Positions 18,393 to 29,287 of a DNA stretch of 64,000 nt are shown here, in pieces (the stretch's first letter is position 1; each line of letters begins with the position of its first letter). Under the pieces are notes generated by a model. It did no database searches. It was not told where the DNA came from and saw nothing but the letters and a program-made list of their open reading frames with translations. Source of the DNA: Agromyces aureus (GTDB lineage Bacteria; Actinomycetota; Actinomycetes; Actinomycetales; Microbacteriaceae); the NCBI RefSeq assembly GCF_001660485.1, contig NZ_CP013979.1:1922001-1986000 (forward strand), in the 5' to 3' direction. The position numbers and the translations under genes were made by a program.

Positions 18393-19565
18393 TCAGCGGG
18401 CGGATGCCTCGGCATCCGCTCGCTCCGCGCGCTCGTTGCCGCGCAGTTCCTGCGCGAGATGGGCGACGACCGCCGAGAGGTCTCCGTCGTTCGCCTCGGC
18501 GACGGCGATCTGGCGCTGGTAGCTGCCGCCGCGGTCGAGGATGCCTCGCACGAGCTGGAGTTCGCTCGCGCACCCGAGGCGATCGGCGATCGGCACGAGG
18601 GTCGTGACGAGGTCGCGCAGGTCGTCGGAGACGAGGCGCTCGGTGCCCGCGACGTCCATGATCACCTCGGCGTCGAGCCCGTAGCGGGCGGCCCGCCACT
18701 TGTTCTCGCGCACGTACCAGGGCTGGAGCACGGTGAGGGTGCCGCCCTCGTCGAGGCGGGTCGACATCCACTCGACGAGGCACTGCACGAGCGCGCCGAT
18801 CGCGGCCAGCTCCTCGGCCGTCGAGACGCCGTCGCAGACGCGCACCTCGACCGTGCCCCACTTGGCCGAGGGGCGGATGTCCCAGCGCACCTCGCTGTAG
18901 TCCTCGATGACGCCCGTGCGCACGAGATCGTCGACGTAGCGCTCGTAGGCGGGCCAGTCGGCGAGCGGATACGGCAGGCCGGCCGTCGGCAGCTGCTGGA
19001 ACATGAGCGCGCGATTCGAGGCGTATCCGGTGTCGACGCCGGCCCAGAACGGGCTCGAGGCCGAGAGCGCCTGCAGGTGCGGCAGGTAGGCGAGCAGCCC
19101 GTCGAGGATGGGCAGCGCCTTGTCGCGGTCCTCGATGCCGACGTGCACGTGCACGCCCCAGATCATCATGTTGCGGCCCCACCAGCGGGTGCGGTCGACG
19201 AGCTTGTGGTACCTCGGCTTGTCGGTGAGGTGCTGGTCGTACCACTGGCTGAAGGGGTGCGACCCGCTGCAGATGAGTTCGTACTCGCCGAGTTCGTCGA
19301 CCACGGTGCGCACCTCGTCGAGCTGGCCCTGCAGGTCGGCGACGGCGTCGGCGACGCGCTCGTGCACGCCGCTCACGAGCTCCACCGTGTTGGTCAGCAT
19401 CTCCTCGGTGATCGACGGATGCCGCCCGCCCTCGCTGCGGGAATGCAGCACCTCGAGCACGCGATCGCCGACGGAGGCCAGCTCGCCCGTCGCGCGGTCG
19501 ACGATGGCGATCTCCCACTCGAGGCCGATGGTGGAACGGGCGGACCGGGCGAACTCGATCGGCAT
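18393..19565 (-). CDS. YbdK-type carboxylate-amine ligase
   Basis: A 390-residue member of the glutamate-cysteine ligase type 2 family (YbdK/EgtA-like ATP-grasp-like fold). Visible family traits: [17 protein letters not shown] near the N-terminus, [17 protein letters not shown], the metal/ATP site [25 protein letters not shown], and [19 protein letters not shown]. The ATG at 19565 is chosen over an upstream in-frame ATG because AAAGGGGC stands 7 bases before it. These enzymes have weak gamma-glutamylcysteine ligase activity in vitro; in an organism that makes mycothiol the physiological product is uncertain. It converges with the GH1 gene and is divergent from rpsP. Confidence 0.88.
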   Translation of the reverse strand: MPIEFARSARSTIGLEWEIAIVDRATGELASVGDRVLEVLHSRSEGGRHPSITEEMLTNTVELVSGVHERVADAVADLQGQLDEVRTVVDELGEYELICSGSHPFSQWYDQHLTDKPRYHKLVDRTRWWGRNMMIWGVHVHVGIEDRDKALPILDGLLAYLPHLQALSASSPFWAGVDTGYASNRALMFQQLPTAGLPYPLADWPAYERYVDDLVRTGVIEDYSEVRWDIRPSAKWGTVEVRVCDGVSTAEELAAIGALVQCLVEWMSTRLDEGGTLTVLQPWYVRENKWRAARYGLDAEVIMDVAGTERLVSDDLRDLVTTLVPIADRLGCASELQLVRGILDRGGSYQRQIAVAEANDGDLSAVVAHLAQELRGNERAERADAEASAR

Positions 19566-19628
19566 TGCTGGCCCCTTTCGCACGGCACGTCGGGCACCGT
19601 CGGCCCATCATGACATGCACACCACGCG

Positions 19629-19655
19629 ATTATCCTTCCGGCGTGAAATCTGCAA
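19629..19655 (-). promoter_or_regulatory. Possible promoter of the YbdK-type gene
   Basis: On the minus strand TTGCAG (19650-19655) and GATAAT (19629-19634) are separated by 15 bases, slightly short for a sigma-70 type promoter. It would give a leader of about 57 bases. The remaining part of the 221-base gap to rpsP shows no other clear signal. Confidence 0.3.
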
Positions 19656-19786
19656 GAATGGTCAGTCGAGTTCCGTTGCGCCCGACCCTCTATCCGGCGC
19701 ACACACCTACTCAGAGCTTCCGCCGAGTGTGCACCCCACGCTCACGGCTGTCAGTTCACCCAACTCACAACATTTTCAGGAGAATT

Positions 19787-20200
19787 GTGGCTGTCAAGAT
19801 TCGTCTCAAGCGCCTCGGCAAGATCCGTGCGCCGTACTACCGCATCGTCGTGGCCGACTCGCGCACCAAGCGCGACGGTCGCGTGATCGAGGAGATCGGC
19901 AAGTACCACCCCACCGAGACCCCCTCGTTCATCCAGGTCGACTCGGAGCGCGCGCAGTACTGGCTCTCCGTCGGCGCGCAGCCGACCGAGCAGGTCGAGG
20001 CCATCCTCAAGCTCACGGGCGACTGGGGCAAGTTCAAGGGCGACAAGAACGCGGTCTCGACCGTGCAGGTTCGCGAGCCCAAGCCGGCCTTCGTCGCCGA
20101 CGAGAAGAAGAAGCCGGTCCTCAAGCCCAAGGCCGAGAAGCCGGCTCCGAAGGCCGAAGAGGCCGAGGTCGCAGCCGACGCGTCGACGGACGAGGCGTAA
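19787..20200 (+). CDS. rpsP: 30S ribosomal protein S16
   Basis: A 137-residue S16. The start is the GTG at 19787, 6 bases behind TTCAGGAGAA, giving the conserved [25 protein letters not shown]; the open frame upstream of this is not coding. The globular S16 part ends near residue 90 (GDWGKFKG); the remainder is a Lys/Ala/Glu-rich tail ([20 protein letters not shown]) that is usual in actinobacteria. It heads the rpsP-khpA-rimM-trmD operon, in which gaps are 1-9 bases. Confidence 0.96.
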   Translation: MAVKIRLKRLGKIRAPYYRIVVADSRTKRDGRVIEEIGKYHPTETPSFIQVDSERAQYWLSVGAQPTEQVEAILKLTGDWGKFKGDKNAVSTVQVREPKPAFVADEKKKPVLKPKAEKPAPKAEEAEVAADASTDEA

Positions 20201-20203
20201 GTC

Positions 20204-20440
20204 TTGCTCCAGTCCGCGCTCGAACACCTCGTCAAGGGGATCGTCGATCACCCTGACGACGTGAAGGTCGTCTCCGCGTCGAGCGCACGCGGCGAGGTCC
20301 TCGAGGTTCATGTGAACCCCGAGGACCTCGGTCGCGTCATCGGCCGCGCAGGTCGCACCGCGAAGGCGCTCCGCACGCTCGTCACGGCTCTCGCCGACGG
20401 TCGCCGCGTTCGCGTCGACGTCGTCGACTCCGACGACTGA
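20204..20440 (+). CDS. khpA: KH-domain RNA-binding protein KhpA
   Basis: A 78-residue protein made of a single type II-like KH domain with the GxxG loop in VIGRAGRTAKALRTLV (about residue 45). It binds RNA, usually as a dimer with KhpB, and affects cell wall and division in Gram-positive bacteria. The start is a TTG at 20204, three bases after the rpsP stop, with no independent ribosome binding site, so translation is probably coupled to rpsP. Size and position between rpsP and rimM are canonical. Confidence 0.93.
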   Translation: MLQSALEHLVKGIVDHPDDVKVVSASSARGEVLEVHVNPEDLGRVIGRAGRTAKALRTLVTALADGRRVRVDVVDSDD

Positions 20441-20441
20441 C

Positions 20442-21038
20442 GTGTCGGACGCACCCAAGACCCAGTTGCGGGTCGGGCGCCTCACCAAGGCGCACGGCCT
20501 GAAGGGCGCGATCAAGCTCGAGCTCTACACCGACGACCCCGAACGCCGGTTCGTTCCCGGTGCGGAGTTCTCGCTGCAGGTCCCGGCGGATTCAGCGTGG
20601 CACGGCAAGCACCTCGTGCTGCGCGAACTCCGCTGGTACAACGGCATGCCGGTCGGGTTCTTCGACGGCGTCGACGACCGCACGGCGGCCGAGGCCCTGC
20701 TGAAGGCCATCCTCTGGGTCGAGAACGTCGACCTCGAAGAGGACGAGCCCGATGCCTGGTACGACCACCAGCTCGTCGGGCTCTCCGTCGTGCGCGAGGG
20801 CGTCGAGGTGGGCAAGGTCGCACGGGTCGACCACTTCCCGGCGCAGGATCTCCTCATCGTGAAGACCCCGTCGGGCGAGGTCATGGTGCCGTTCGTCCAG
20901 GCGATCGTCCCCGAGGTCGACGTCGCCGCCGGCGTCGTCACGGTCACGCCGCCGAAGGGGCTCTTCGAGGAGCTCGTCGACGACGAGCCCGCGAGCGAGA
21001 CGGATGCCGCGGCATCCGATTCGCCCGAAACGGACTGA
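20442..21038 (+). CDS. rimM: Ribosome maturation factor RimM
   Basis: A 198-residue 30S assembly factor that acts with S19 near the 16S rRNA 3' domain. N-terminal RimM beta-barrel with LRVGRLTKAHGLKGAIKLELYTDDPERRF, then a PRC barrel domain with YDHQLVGLSVVREGVEVGKVARV and LLIVKTPSGEVMVPFV. The GTG start is one base past the khpA stop. The last 15 residues are low complexity and are encoded across an 18-bp palindrome (21001-21018) made of the iterated decamer of this genome. Confidence 0.95.
   Translation: MSDAPKTQLRVGRLTKAHGLKGAIKLELYTDDPERRFVPGAEFSLQVPADSAWHGKHLVLRELRWYNGMPVGFFDGVDDRTAAEALLKAILWVENVDLEEDEPDAWYDHQLVGLSVVREGVEVGKVARVDHFPAQDLLIVKTPSGEVMVPFVQAIVPEVDVAAGVVTVTPPKGLFEELVDDEPASETDAAASDSPETD
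21001..21018. repeat. 18-bp palindrome of the iterated decamer
   Basis: CGGATGCCGCGGCATCCG is a perfect palindrome formed by two overlapping copies of GCGGCATCCG in opposite orientation. It lies in the 3' end of rimM, 30 bases before trmD. Single copies of the decamer recur throughout the window on both strands. Confidence 0.85.
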
Positions 21039-21047
21039 CGACCGCGC

Positions 21048-21737
21048 ATGCGCATCGACATCGTCACGATCTTCCCCGAGTTCTTCTCGGTGCTCGACAT
21101 CTCGCTGCTGGGCAAGGCCAGGCAGGCCGGGATCATCGAGGTCACCGCGCATGACCTCCGCGCGTTCGCGCACGACCGTCACCGCACGGTCGACGACACC
21201 CCGTACGGCGGCGGCGCCGGCATGGTCATGAAGCCCGAGCCGTGGGGCGAGGCGATCGACTCGATCGTCGGCCCCGCGCACTCGGACGCCCTGCTCGTCG
21301 TGCCGTCGCCTGCGGGGGAGCCCTTCACGCAGGCCGTCGCCCGCGAGCTCGCCGCCGAGTCGCACCTCGTGTTCGCCTGCGGGCGCTACGAGGGCATCGA
21401 CCAGCGGGTGACCGACCACTACGAGGGCCGCATGCGAGTGCGCCTCATCAGCCTCGGCGACTACGTGCTGAACGGCGGCGAGGTCGCCGTCATGGCCATG
21501 ATCGAGGCCGCCGGCCGGCTGGTGCCCGGCGTGGTCGGCAACCCCGAGAGCCTCGTCGAGGAGTCGCACGAAGACGGCCTCCTCGAGTACCCGAGCTACA
21601 CCAAGCCGTCCGCCTGGCGCGGCCTCGAGGTGCCGCCGGTGCTGCTCTCCGGCAACCACGGCGCGGTCGCCGAGTGGCGGCGCGAGCAGCAGATCGAGCG
21701 CACCCGCCGCGTGCGCCCCGAGCTGCTCGCCGACTGA
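21048..21737 (+). CDS. trmD: tRNA (guanine37-N1)-methyltransferase TrmD
   Basis: A 229-residue SPOUT-fold methyltransferase that makes m1G37 and prevents frameshifting. Recognisable parts: [13 protein letters not shown] start, [21 protein letters not shown], the trefoil-knot SAM site [15 protein letters not shown], and [20 protein letters not shown]. The C-terminal domain with [16 protein letters not shown] positions the tRNA. Length is standard. It ends the rpsP operon; the usual next gene, rplS, is 13 kb away here, displaced by the nitrate block. Confidence 0.96.
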   Translation: MRIDIVTIFPEFFSVLDISLLGKARQAGIIEVTAHDLRAFAHDRHRTVDDTPYGGGAGMVMKPEPWGEAIDSIVGPAHSDALLVVPSPAGEPFTQAVARELAAESHLVFACGRYEGIDQRVTDHYEGRMRVRLISLGDYVLNGGEVAVMAMIEAAGRLVPGVVGNPESLVEESHEDGLLEYPSYTKPSAWRGLEVPPVLLSGNHGAVAEWRREQQIERTRRVRPELLAD

Positions 21738-21760
21738 CGACCCTCTTTCGAGTCGCAGGC

Positions 21761-21784
21761 GAACGCCGCGACATCCCGGCGTTC
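21761..21784 (+). terminator. Hairpin after trmD
   Basis: Perfect 8-bp inverted repeat GAACGCCG / CGGCGTTC with an 8-base loop, 23 bases past the trmD stop. It would separate the rpsP-trmD transcript from the regulated promoter of the chelatase gene that begins just downstream. Confidence 0.6.
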
Positions 21785-21806
21785 CGCCGGTGCGCGTGAG
21801 GTCTTC

Positions 21807-21858
21807 TTCACCTCCCCGAAACAGTCCGGGGCCTGCCTCGAAACACGCCGTTTATAGC
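21807..21858 (+). promoter_or_regulatory. GlnR-type box and promoter of the chelatase gene
   Basis: TTCAC-n6-GAAAC-n6-GGGCC-n6-GAAAC spans 21807-21844. This is the a-b-a-b spacing of the actinomycete GlnR box (gTnAc-n6-GaAAc repeated); sites a1, b1 and b2 match, a2 does not. A -10-like TATAGC follows at 21853-21858, 8 bases after the second GAAAC. The placement just upstream of a -10 suits an activator. Confidence 0.7.
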
Positions 21859-21909
21859 GTCGATACCGGCGGCACCGAGCGAGCACCCGCCGGAGAGTGC
21901 GGGTTGTCG

Positions 21910-22671
21910 ATGGCCGGTCCGAGTGGCGCAGACCCAGTTGCCGGCTCGGCCGCGCGACCGCCCCTGAGGTTGATCGCCGTCACGCACGGCTCGCCGTCGG
22001 CGGCGAACCGCAAGGCCGTGATGCGGCTGGTCGATCGGGTCGCCACCGTCGAGCCCGGCATCGACGTCGCCATCGACTTCATCGACGCCAAGAGCGTCGA
22101 CGTGGCCGCCGCCGTCGCGGCCGCTGGCCAGACCGACGCGGTGATCGTGCCGCTGACGCTGTCGGCCGGGTACCACGTGCGCACCGGTCTCTCGTTCGGC
22201 CTCGAGCGCATCGGCGGCCAGGCCAGGCTGGCGGGCGAGCTCGGGCCCGACGATCGGCTCGTCGGCATCCTCGCCGAGCGGCTGGCCGATGCCGGGCTCG
22301 AGGAGGGCGACGCCGTGCTGCTCGCCGCCGCCGGGTCCAACGATCCGCGTGCGGTGCGCGAGTGCTTCGAGACCGCCCGGCGGCTCGGGCACCGGCTCGG
22401 GCGTGCGGTCACGGTCGGGTTCATCGCCGCGGCCATCCCGCGTCTGCCCGACGCGATCGAGATGATCCGCGAGGTGCACCCCGGCACGCGCATCGCGGTG
22501 GCCGCCTACCTGCTCGCGCCCGGCACGTTCTACGACGCGGCGGCCTCGGTGGGAGCCGAGCTCATCACCGAGCCGCTCATCGCGCCGGGGCGGCCGGTGC
22601 CGATCGAACTCGTCGATGTGGTGCTCGACCGCTACGAGGCCGTCGAGGCCGAGCGGCACCTGTACGCCTGA
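21910..22671 (+). CDS. CbiX-type sirohydrochlorin chelatase
   Basis: A 253-residue class II chelatase (two CbiX-like halves) likely to insert Fe2+ into sirohydrochlorin, giving siroheme for the nitrite reductase in this block. Metal/tetrapyrrole features: the early histidine in LIAVTHGSPSAANRK (about residue 26), VIVPLTLSAGYHVRTGL with the second His, and the repeat-like second half ending VAAYLLAPGTFYDAAA. The ATG at 21910 is used; an in-frame TTG at 21904 stands closer (6 bases) to GGAGAG at 21892 and is an equally plausible start. It has its own GlnR-like promoter and converges with nasB. Confidence 0.85.
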   Translation: MAGPSGADPVAGSAARPPLRLIAVTHGSPSAANRKAVMRLVDRVATVEPGIDVAIDFIDAKSVDVAAAVAAAGQTDAVIVPLTLSAGYHVRTGLSFGLERIGGQARLAGELGPDDRLVGILAERLADAGLEEGDAVLLAAAGSNDPRAVRECFETARRLGHRLGRAVTVGFIAAAIPRLPDAIEMIREVHPGTRIAVAAYLLAPGTFYDAAASVGAELITEPLIAPGRPVPIELVDVVLDRYEAVEAERHLYA

Positions 22672-22803
22672 CGGCGCGGTGCGGTGCGGCACAGCACAGC
22701 GGCACGGCCCAGCACGTCGGCGGCAGCATCCGCATGGGGCGTCGGATGCCGCGACGCGACGCCACGGCACGACGGGCGCCCGCGGTATCCGCCGTCGTCG
22801 AGG

Positions 22804-24416
22804 TCAGGCCGCGGGCGTCGGCGTTCCGTCGGCGTCCGAGACGCGCGCGAGCACCTCGGCGATGCGCCCACGGCAGCCCCCGCACCCCGTGCCCGCGCGC
22901 GTGTCGCGCCCGACGCACTCGACGGTCGTGTTGCCGCACGCCGCGGACTCCTCGATGCGCCCGACCGTGACGGCGTTGCACCAGCAGACCGTCGTGGCCG
23001 GCGCGAACGCATCGGCGTCGGCGGCGGGGTCGTAGTCGGGCCCGTCGAAGCGCAGCAGCAGCGACCGATCGGCCGGCAGTTCGCCGCCCCGCTCGAACAG
23101 CAGGGTGAGCTCGGCGGCCGTCCGCGGCATCCCGACGCTCACGAAGCCGGTGAGCACGCCGTCCTCGGTGACCATCTTGACGTAGCGGAGATGCTCGGGG
23201 TCGGCCCACTGCGCGATGCGACGGCGCGGGTGCAGGCTGTCGTCGTCCCACGGGTCGCCCGAGATGTCGCCGACGGCGACCACGTCGATGTGCTCGGCCT
23301 TGAGCATCACGAGTGCGTCGCGTTCGAAGGGCGTCTCGACGTCGTGCGCGCGTCGGTCGGCCTCGGCGAGGAACGAGCCGGCGAGCCACGACGCCTGCCG
23401 CCAGCCGGGCCCGATGAGGCCCGACGGCGCTCCGGGGAGCGTGCGCTGGCCGGCGAGTTCGTCGGTGCGCTCGACGACCTGCGCGCAGTCGCCGATGGCG
23501 AAGATCGCGGGGTCGGTCCACGAGGCAAGGTTCGGGTGCACGACGATGCCGGCGGCCGTGCGGAGGCCTGCGAGCACCGCGAGTTCGGTCCGCGCGCTCA
23601 CGCCGCACGAGAGCACGAGCAGGTCGCCGCGCAGTTGCTTGCCGTCGGCCGTCACGAGCATGTCGAAGCGGCGCACGCCGTCGTCGTCGGTGCGGAACGC
23701 GACCGCCTCGGCTCGGCTGTGCGCGATGACCTGGATGCCCGTGCGGCGAAGCGCGGCGCGCAGCACCTGGCCGCCGCCGCGATCGAGGTTGCGCGGCATC
23801 GGGTGCGGACCGTGGTGCACGACGCAGACCTGCGCGCCGGCGTGCGCGGCCGCGAGGGCGAGCTCGAGCCCGAGCACGCCGGCGCCGAGCACGATGATGC
23901 GGCGGCGCTCCTGCACGGCTTCGAGCACCCGCTCGGCGTCGGCGAGGTCGCGGAGCGCCGTGATGCCGGGCGGCAGTTCGTCGTCGCGGGCGACCAGCTG
24001 CCGGCCGTACTTCTCGAGGGAAGCGAGGTCGCGGCGGTGCCGTTCGACGCCGTCGAGGGTCGGCACGTTGGCGCGGGCACCCGTGGAGAGCACGAGTCGG
24101 TCGTACGCGAGTCGCTCTCCGGTGTCGAGGTGCACCGTGCGGGCGTCGCGGTCGACGGCCGTGACGGCGACCCCGAGCAGCACGCGTGCGCCGGACTCCT
24201 CGGCCGTGACCCGGTCGCCGACGATCATCGAGTCGAGGTCGGCGTTGCCGACGGCGTACTCGGCCACGAGCACGCGGTTGTACGCCTCGACGTCTTCGCC
24301 AGCGATGACCGTGAGCTCGACGCTGCCGCGCTGCACGCCGGGGAGCAGTTCCTCGACGAACCGGGCGCCGACCGGCCCGTAACCGACGAGCACGACCTTC
24401 AGCGGGTTCGAGCGGC

Positions 24417-24420
<4 letters not shown>
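22804..24420 (-). CDS. nasB: NasB-like FAD oxidoreductase, nitrate reductase electron-transfer partner
   Basis: A 538-residue FAD/NAD(P)H-dependent oxidoreductase. First Rossmann motif VVLVGYGPVGARFVEEL at the N-terminus, second RIIVLGAGVLGLELALAAAHAG (about residue 175), FAD-closing AIFAIGDCAQVV (about 320), then a NirB-like middle part and a C-terminal BFD-type [2Fe-2S] domain with CWC (about 480) and GTGCGGC. This is the layout of assimilatory nitrate reductase electron-transfer subunits, passing electrons from NAD(P)H to NasA. Its ATG overlaps the nasA stop by 4 bases (ATGA), so the two are coupled. NirB itself is a separate gene at 30-32 kb, which argues against this being the nitrite reductase. 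Confidence 0.85.
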
Positions 24421-26594
<2,174 letters not shown>

Positions 26595-26605
26595 TGGGGC
26601 TCGAT

Positions 26606-28018
26606 TCAGATCTTGTGGGCGCTGAGGCCGCCGGGCCGCACGTACACGGCCCAGGTGAGCGCGAGCAGCATGACGTAGGCCGCGATGAATCCGGCGAACG
26701 CCGCCCCGTACGCACCGGTCGACTGGAACGAGAGGTTCAGCGCCTGGGGGATGAGGAAGCCGCCGTAGGCGCCGATCGCGGAGATGAGGCCGAGGGCCGC
26801 GGCAGCCTTGCGCTGCGTCGACACGTCGCCCGTGCCGCCGCCGCGGACCGCGAACACGACCGGGACCATGCGGTAGGTCGAGCCGTTGCCGATGCCCGCC
26901 GAGGCGAACAACAGCAGGAACAGGCCGAGGAAGAGCCAGAAGTTGCCGAGCGGGAGGGTCAGGAGCACCGCGACCGTGACGAGCGCCATCGAGGCGAATG
27001 CGCACATCGTGATGCGGGCGCCGCCGAAGCGGTCGGAGAGTCGGCCGCCGTAGGGGCGGGCCAGCGAGCCGGTGAGGGCGCCGAGGAAGGCGAGCGAGAT
27101 GGAGGTCCCGGCCACTGCGATGCTCGAGAACTCGGGGAACTGGTCGGCGATGAGCTTCGGGAACACGCTCGCGAACCCGATGAACGAGCCGAACGTGCCG
27201 ATGTAGAGCAGCGAGAGCAGCCACAGGTGCGGCTCCTTCAGCGCGGCGGCCGAGCCCGAGAAGTCGGCCTTCGCGTTGGAGAGGTTGTTCATGTATCGAG
27301 CGGCGCCGATCATCGCGACGAGGATGAACGGGATCCAGATCCAGCCGGCGATCGGGAGGTTGAGCGTCGCACCGGCGCCGATCGTGATGACGATCGGCAC
27401 GACGAACTGCGCGACCGCGGCCCCGAGGTTGCCGCCCGCGGCGTTCAGGCCGAGCGCCCAGCCCTTCTCGCGCTGCGGGTAGAAGAACGTGATGTTCGAC
27501 ATCGAGCTGGCGAAGTTTCCGCCGCCGAAGCCCGCGAGGGCCGCAGCACCGAGCAGCACCGGGAACGGCGTCTCGGGGTTCGAGACGCACAGCACCATCG
27601 CGATCGTCGGTAGGAGCAGCAGCGCGGCCGAGATGATCGTCCAGTTGCGGCCGCCGAACTTCGGCACCAGGAACGAGTACGGGATGCGCAGGGTCGCGCC
27701 GACGAGGCTCGGGATCGAGATGAGCCAGAAGATCTCACCGGTGGTCAGGTCGAACCCGGCCGCAGGCAGCGACACGGCGACGATCGACCAGAGCTGCCAG
27801 ACGACGAATCCGAGGAACTCGGCGAAGATCGACCAGTTCAGGTTGCGGCGCGCGATGGCGCGTCCTCGAGACTCCCACTGGGCCGTGTTCTCGGGGTCCC
27901 AGCCGTCGATCCACCGGCCGGGCCGGGTCGTCAGCTCGGGGGCGGTCGTCGTCGTCGTGGTGGTCGCGGTCGCGGATGTCGCGGCGACGGGGGGAGCGGA
28001 GCTCGTCGTCTGGGTCAT
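26606..28018 (-). CDS. narK: NarK/NasA-type nitrate/nitrite MFS transporter
   Basis: A 470-residue major facilitator with 12 predicted membrane helices. The nitrate-porter signatures are clear: GFGGGNFASSMSNITFFYP in helix 5 and the second copy in helix 11 (ASAGIGNGSTYRMVPVVF). The first 55 residues are a hydrophilic Thr/Ala-rich leader, then WDPENTAQWESRGRAIARRNL precedes helix 1. ATG 28018 is chosen over an in-frame GTG 24 bases upstream because GGAGG stands 7 bases before it. It heads the narK-nasA-nasB operon behind a GAAAC element and AATAGC -10 box. Confidence 0.94.
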   Translation of the reverse strand: MTQTTSSAPPVAATSATATTTTTTTAPELTTRPGRWIDGWDPENTAQWESRGRAIARRNLNWSIFAEFLGFVVWQLWSIVAVSLPAAGFDLTTGEIFWLISIPSLVGATLRIPYSFLVPKFGGRNWTIISAALLLLPTIAMVLCVSNPETPFPVLLGAAALAGFGGGNFASSMSNITFFYPQREKGWALGLNAAGGNLGAAVAQFVVPIVITIGAGATLNLPIAGWIWIPFILVAMIGAARYMNNLSNAKADFSGSAAALKEPHLWLLSLLYIGTFGSFIGFASVFPKLIADQFPEFSSIAVAGTSISLAFLGALTGSLARPYGGRLSDRFGGARITMCAFASMALVTVAVLLTLPLGNFWLFLGLFLLLFASAGIGNGSTYRMVPVVFAVRGGGTGDVSTQRKAAAALGLISAIGAYGGFLIPQALNLSFQSTGAYGAAFAGFIAAYVMLLALTWAVYVRPGGLSAHKI

Positions 28019-28064
28019 GGGTGCCTCCGAGGTGTCGATCACGTGGTGGAGCCTTCGACTCGAA

Positions 28065-28105
28065 GCTATTGAGGTCGTGTTTCCGCGGATCGGGCCGGTC
28101 GTAAA
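28065..28105 (-). promoter_or_regulatory. Partial GlnR-type box and -10 of narK
   Basis: On the minus strand: TTTAC (28101-28105), n6, CCCGA, n6, GAAAC (28079-28083), then 8 bases and a -10-like AATAGC (28065-28070). The spacing copies the chelatase promoter, but only the last GAAAC fits its site well, so this may be a weaker GlnR site or partly an NnaR site. Confidence 0.5.
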
Positions 28106-28156
28106 CCCTGCGTCTCCACCTCCTCACCCGGCCGGCGACCGGGTGTGAGGCGGTGG

Positions 28157-29287
28157 TCACACGTCGATGCGGTACCCGCGTTTGACCACGGTGGCGATCA
28201 GCCCCGGCACGGCGAGCGTCTGCCGCAGGCGGCTCAGCGCGACCTCGAGCGCGTGCTCGTCGTTCGTGCCGGGCAGCCCCGCGGCCAGCCGGTCGCGGGC
28301 GACCACCGAGCCCCGCGCGAGCACGAGCATGCGGAGGATCATCAGCGCGACCGGGGCCAGCGAGATCCGGCGATCGGCGATGTCGACGACGCTGCCGCGG
28401 AGCGCGAGCGGCCCGTGCTGCGTCTCGAGCCGGATCACGCGGTTCGTCTCGAGGTACTCGCACACGAGCCGGATCAGCGCGCCCATGCGGAACCGGTCGG
28501 GCTGGATCGGCGTGATGCCCGCGGCGATGAGCGGCACCGCGGTGACCGGCCCGACGGCGGCCGCGACGACCGGGCCGCACATGGCGTCGACGAGGTCGTC
28601 GTAGCGCCCCAGCTCTTCGGCGGCGCCGAAGAGCGCGTGCACGGCCGGGGCGCTCGTGAACGTGATCGCGTCGAGGCCCCCGGTGCACGCGGCCTCGATG
28701 AGCCGCTCGACGCGGTCGTCGGTCTCGTCCACCTCGACCCAGCGGTACGGGGCCACCGTGATCACGCGATCGTGCGCGTCGCTCAGGCGCTGCAACTGCG
28801 GAGCCTCGAGGAACCCGTGCAGTTGCACGGCGACCGTGAGGCCGGGCGGGTAGTTCTCGAGCACGTGGTCGATGAGCGACTCCGTGGTCTCCTCGGCGCT
28901 CATGCCCACATCGTTGAGGCCGGCAGCGCGGATGCCCCCGCGCGCCTTCGGCCCGCGCACGAGGATCGCGGTGTCGGCGAGCGCGTCGAGCAGGTCCTCG
29001 CCGAGCCCCGCGGAATCCGCGACCTCGAACCATCGCCGGATGCCGTACGCGGTGGTCGCGAGCAGCACCTCGGGCCTCGCCTCGATGATCGCCCGGGTGT
29101 CGGCGATGACCGGGTCGTCCGAGAGCGCGTTCGTCATGCGGAGGGTCGGCGCGTGCACGACGGACGCACCGCGCCTGGCGAGGGCGTCGATGAGGTCGGC
29201 GGAGCGGCGATCGCTCGTGACCCCGATGCGGAAGCCGACGAGTTGGTCGACGCGGAAGCCGGGGGCGAGTTCGAGGAGGTCGCTCAT
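28157..29287 (-). CDS. nnaR: NnaR-like regulator: HemD-like domain fused to winged helix
   Basis: A 376-residue fusion. Residues about 1-260 are a uroporphyrinogen-III-synthase-like (HemD) fold (GFRIGVTSDRRSADLIDALARRGA, VVAAAVGPVTAVPLIAAGI); residues about 285-376 are an OmpR/PhoB-type winged helix (LALRGSVVDIADRRISLAP, ALEVALSRLRQTL, VKRGYRIDV). This architecture is that of NnaR, the nitrate/nitrite assimilation regulator that works with GlnR in Streptomyces and mycobacteria. As the operon has a different role for siroheme enzymes, I read the HemD part as a sensor or structural domain rather than the housekeeping synthase; catalytic activity cannot be excluded. Its ATG overlaps the cobA stop by 4 bases: last gene of nirB-cobA-nnaR. 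Confidence 0.85.
   Translation of the reverse strand: MSDLLELAPGFRVDQLVGFRIGVTSDRRSADLIDALARRGASVVHAPTLRMTNALSDDPVIADTRAIIEARPEVLLATTAYGIRRWFEVADSAGLGEDLLDALADTAILVRGPKARGGIRAAGLNDVGMSAEETTESLIDHVLENYPPGLTVAVQLHGFLEAPQLQRLSDAHDRVITVAPYRWVEVDETDDRVERLIEAACTGGLDAITFTSAPAVHALFGAAEELGRYDDLVDAMCGPVVAAAVGPVTAVPLIAAGITPIQPDRFRMGALIRLVCEYLETNRVIRLETQHGPLALRGSVVDIADRRISLAPVALMILRMLVLARGSVVARDRLAAGLPGTNDEHALEVALSRLRQTLAVPGLIATVVKRGYRIDV

Noticed and set aside
22672..22803. Strong terminator between the chelatase gene and nasB
   Set aside because: An imperfect stem can be drawn between GCGGCAGCATCCG at about 22720 and CGGATGCCGC at 22743, but it needs a bulge and lies among decamer copies; not convincing enough to list.
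26595..27590. N-terminal extension of NasA across narK
   Set aside because: It is antiphase to the narK coding sequence on the same strand and Arg-rich. The first [4Fe-4S] cysteines lie just after TTG 26594.
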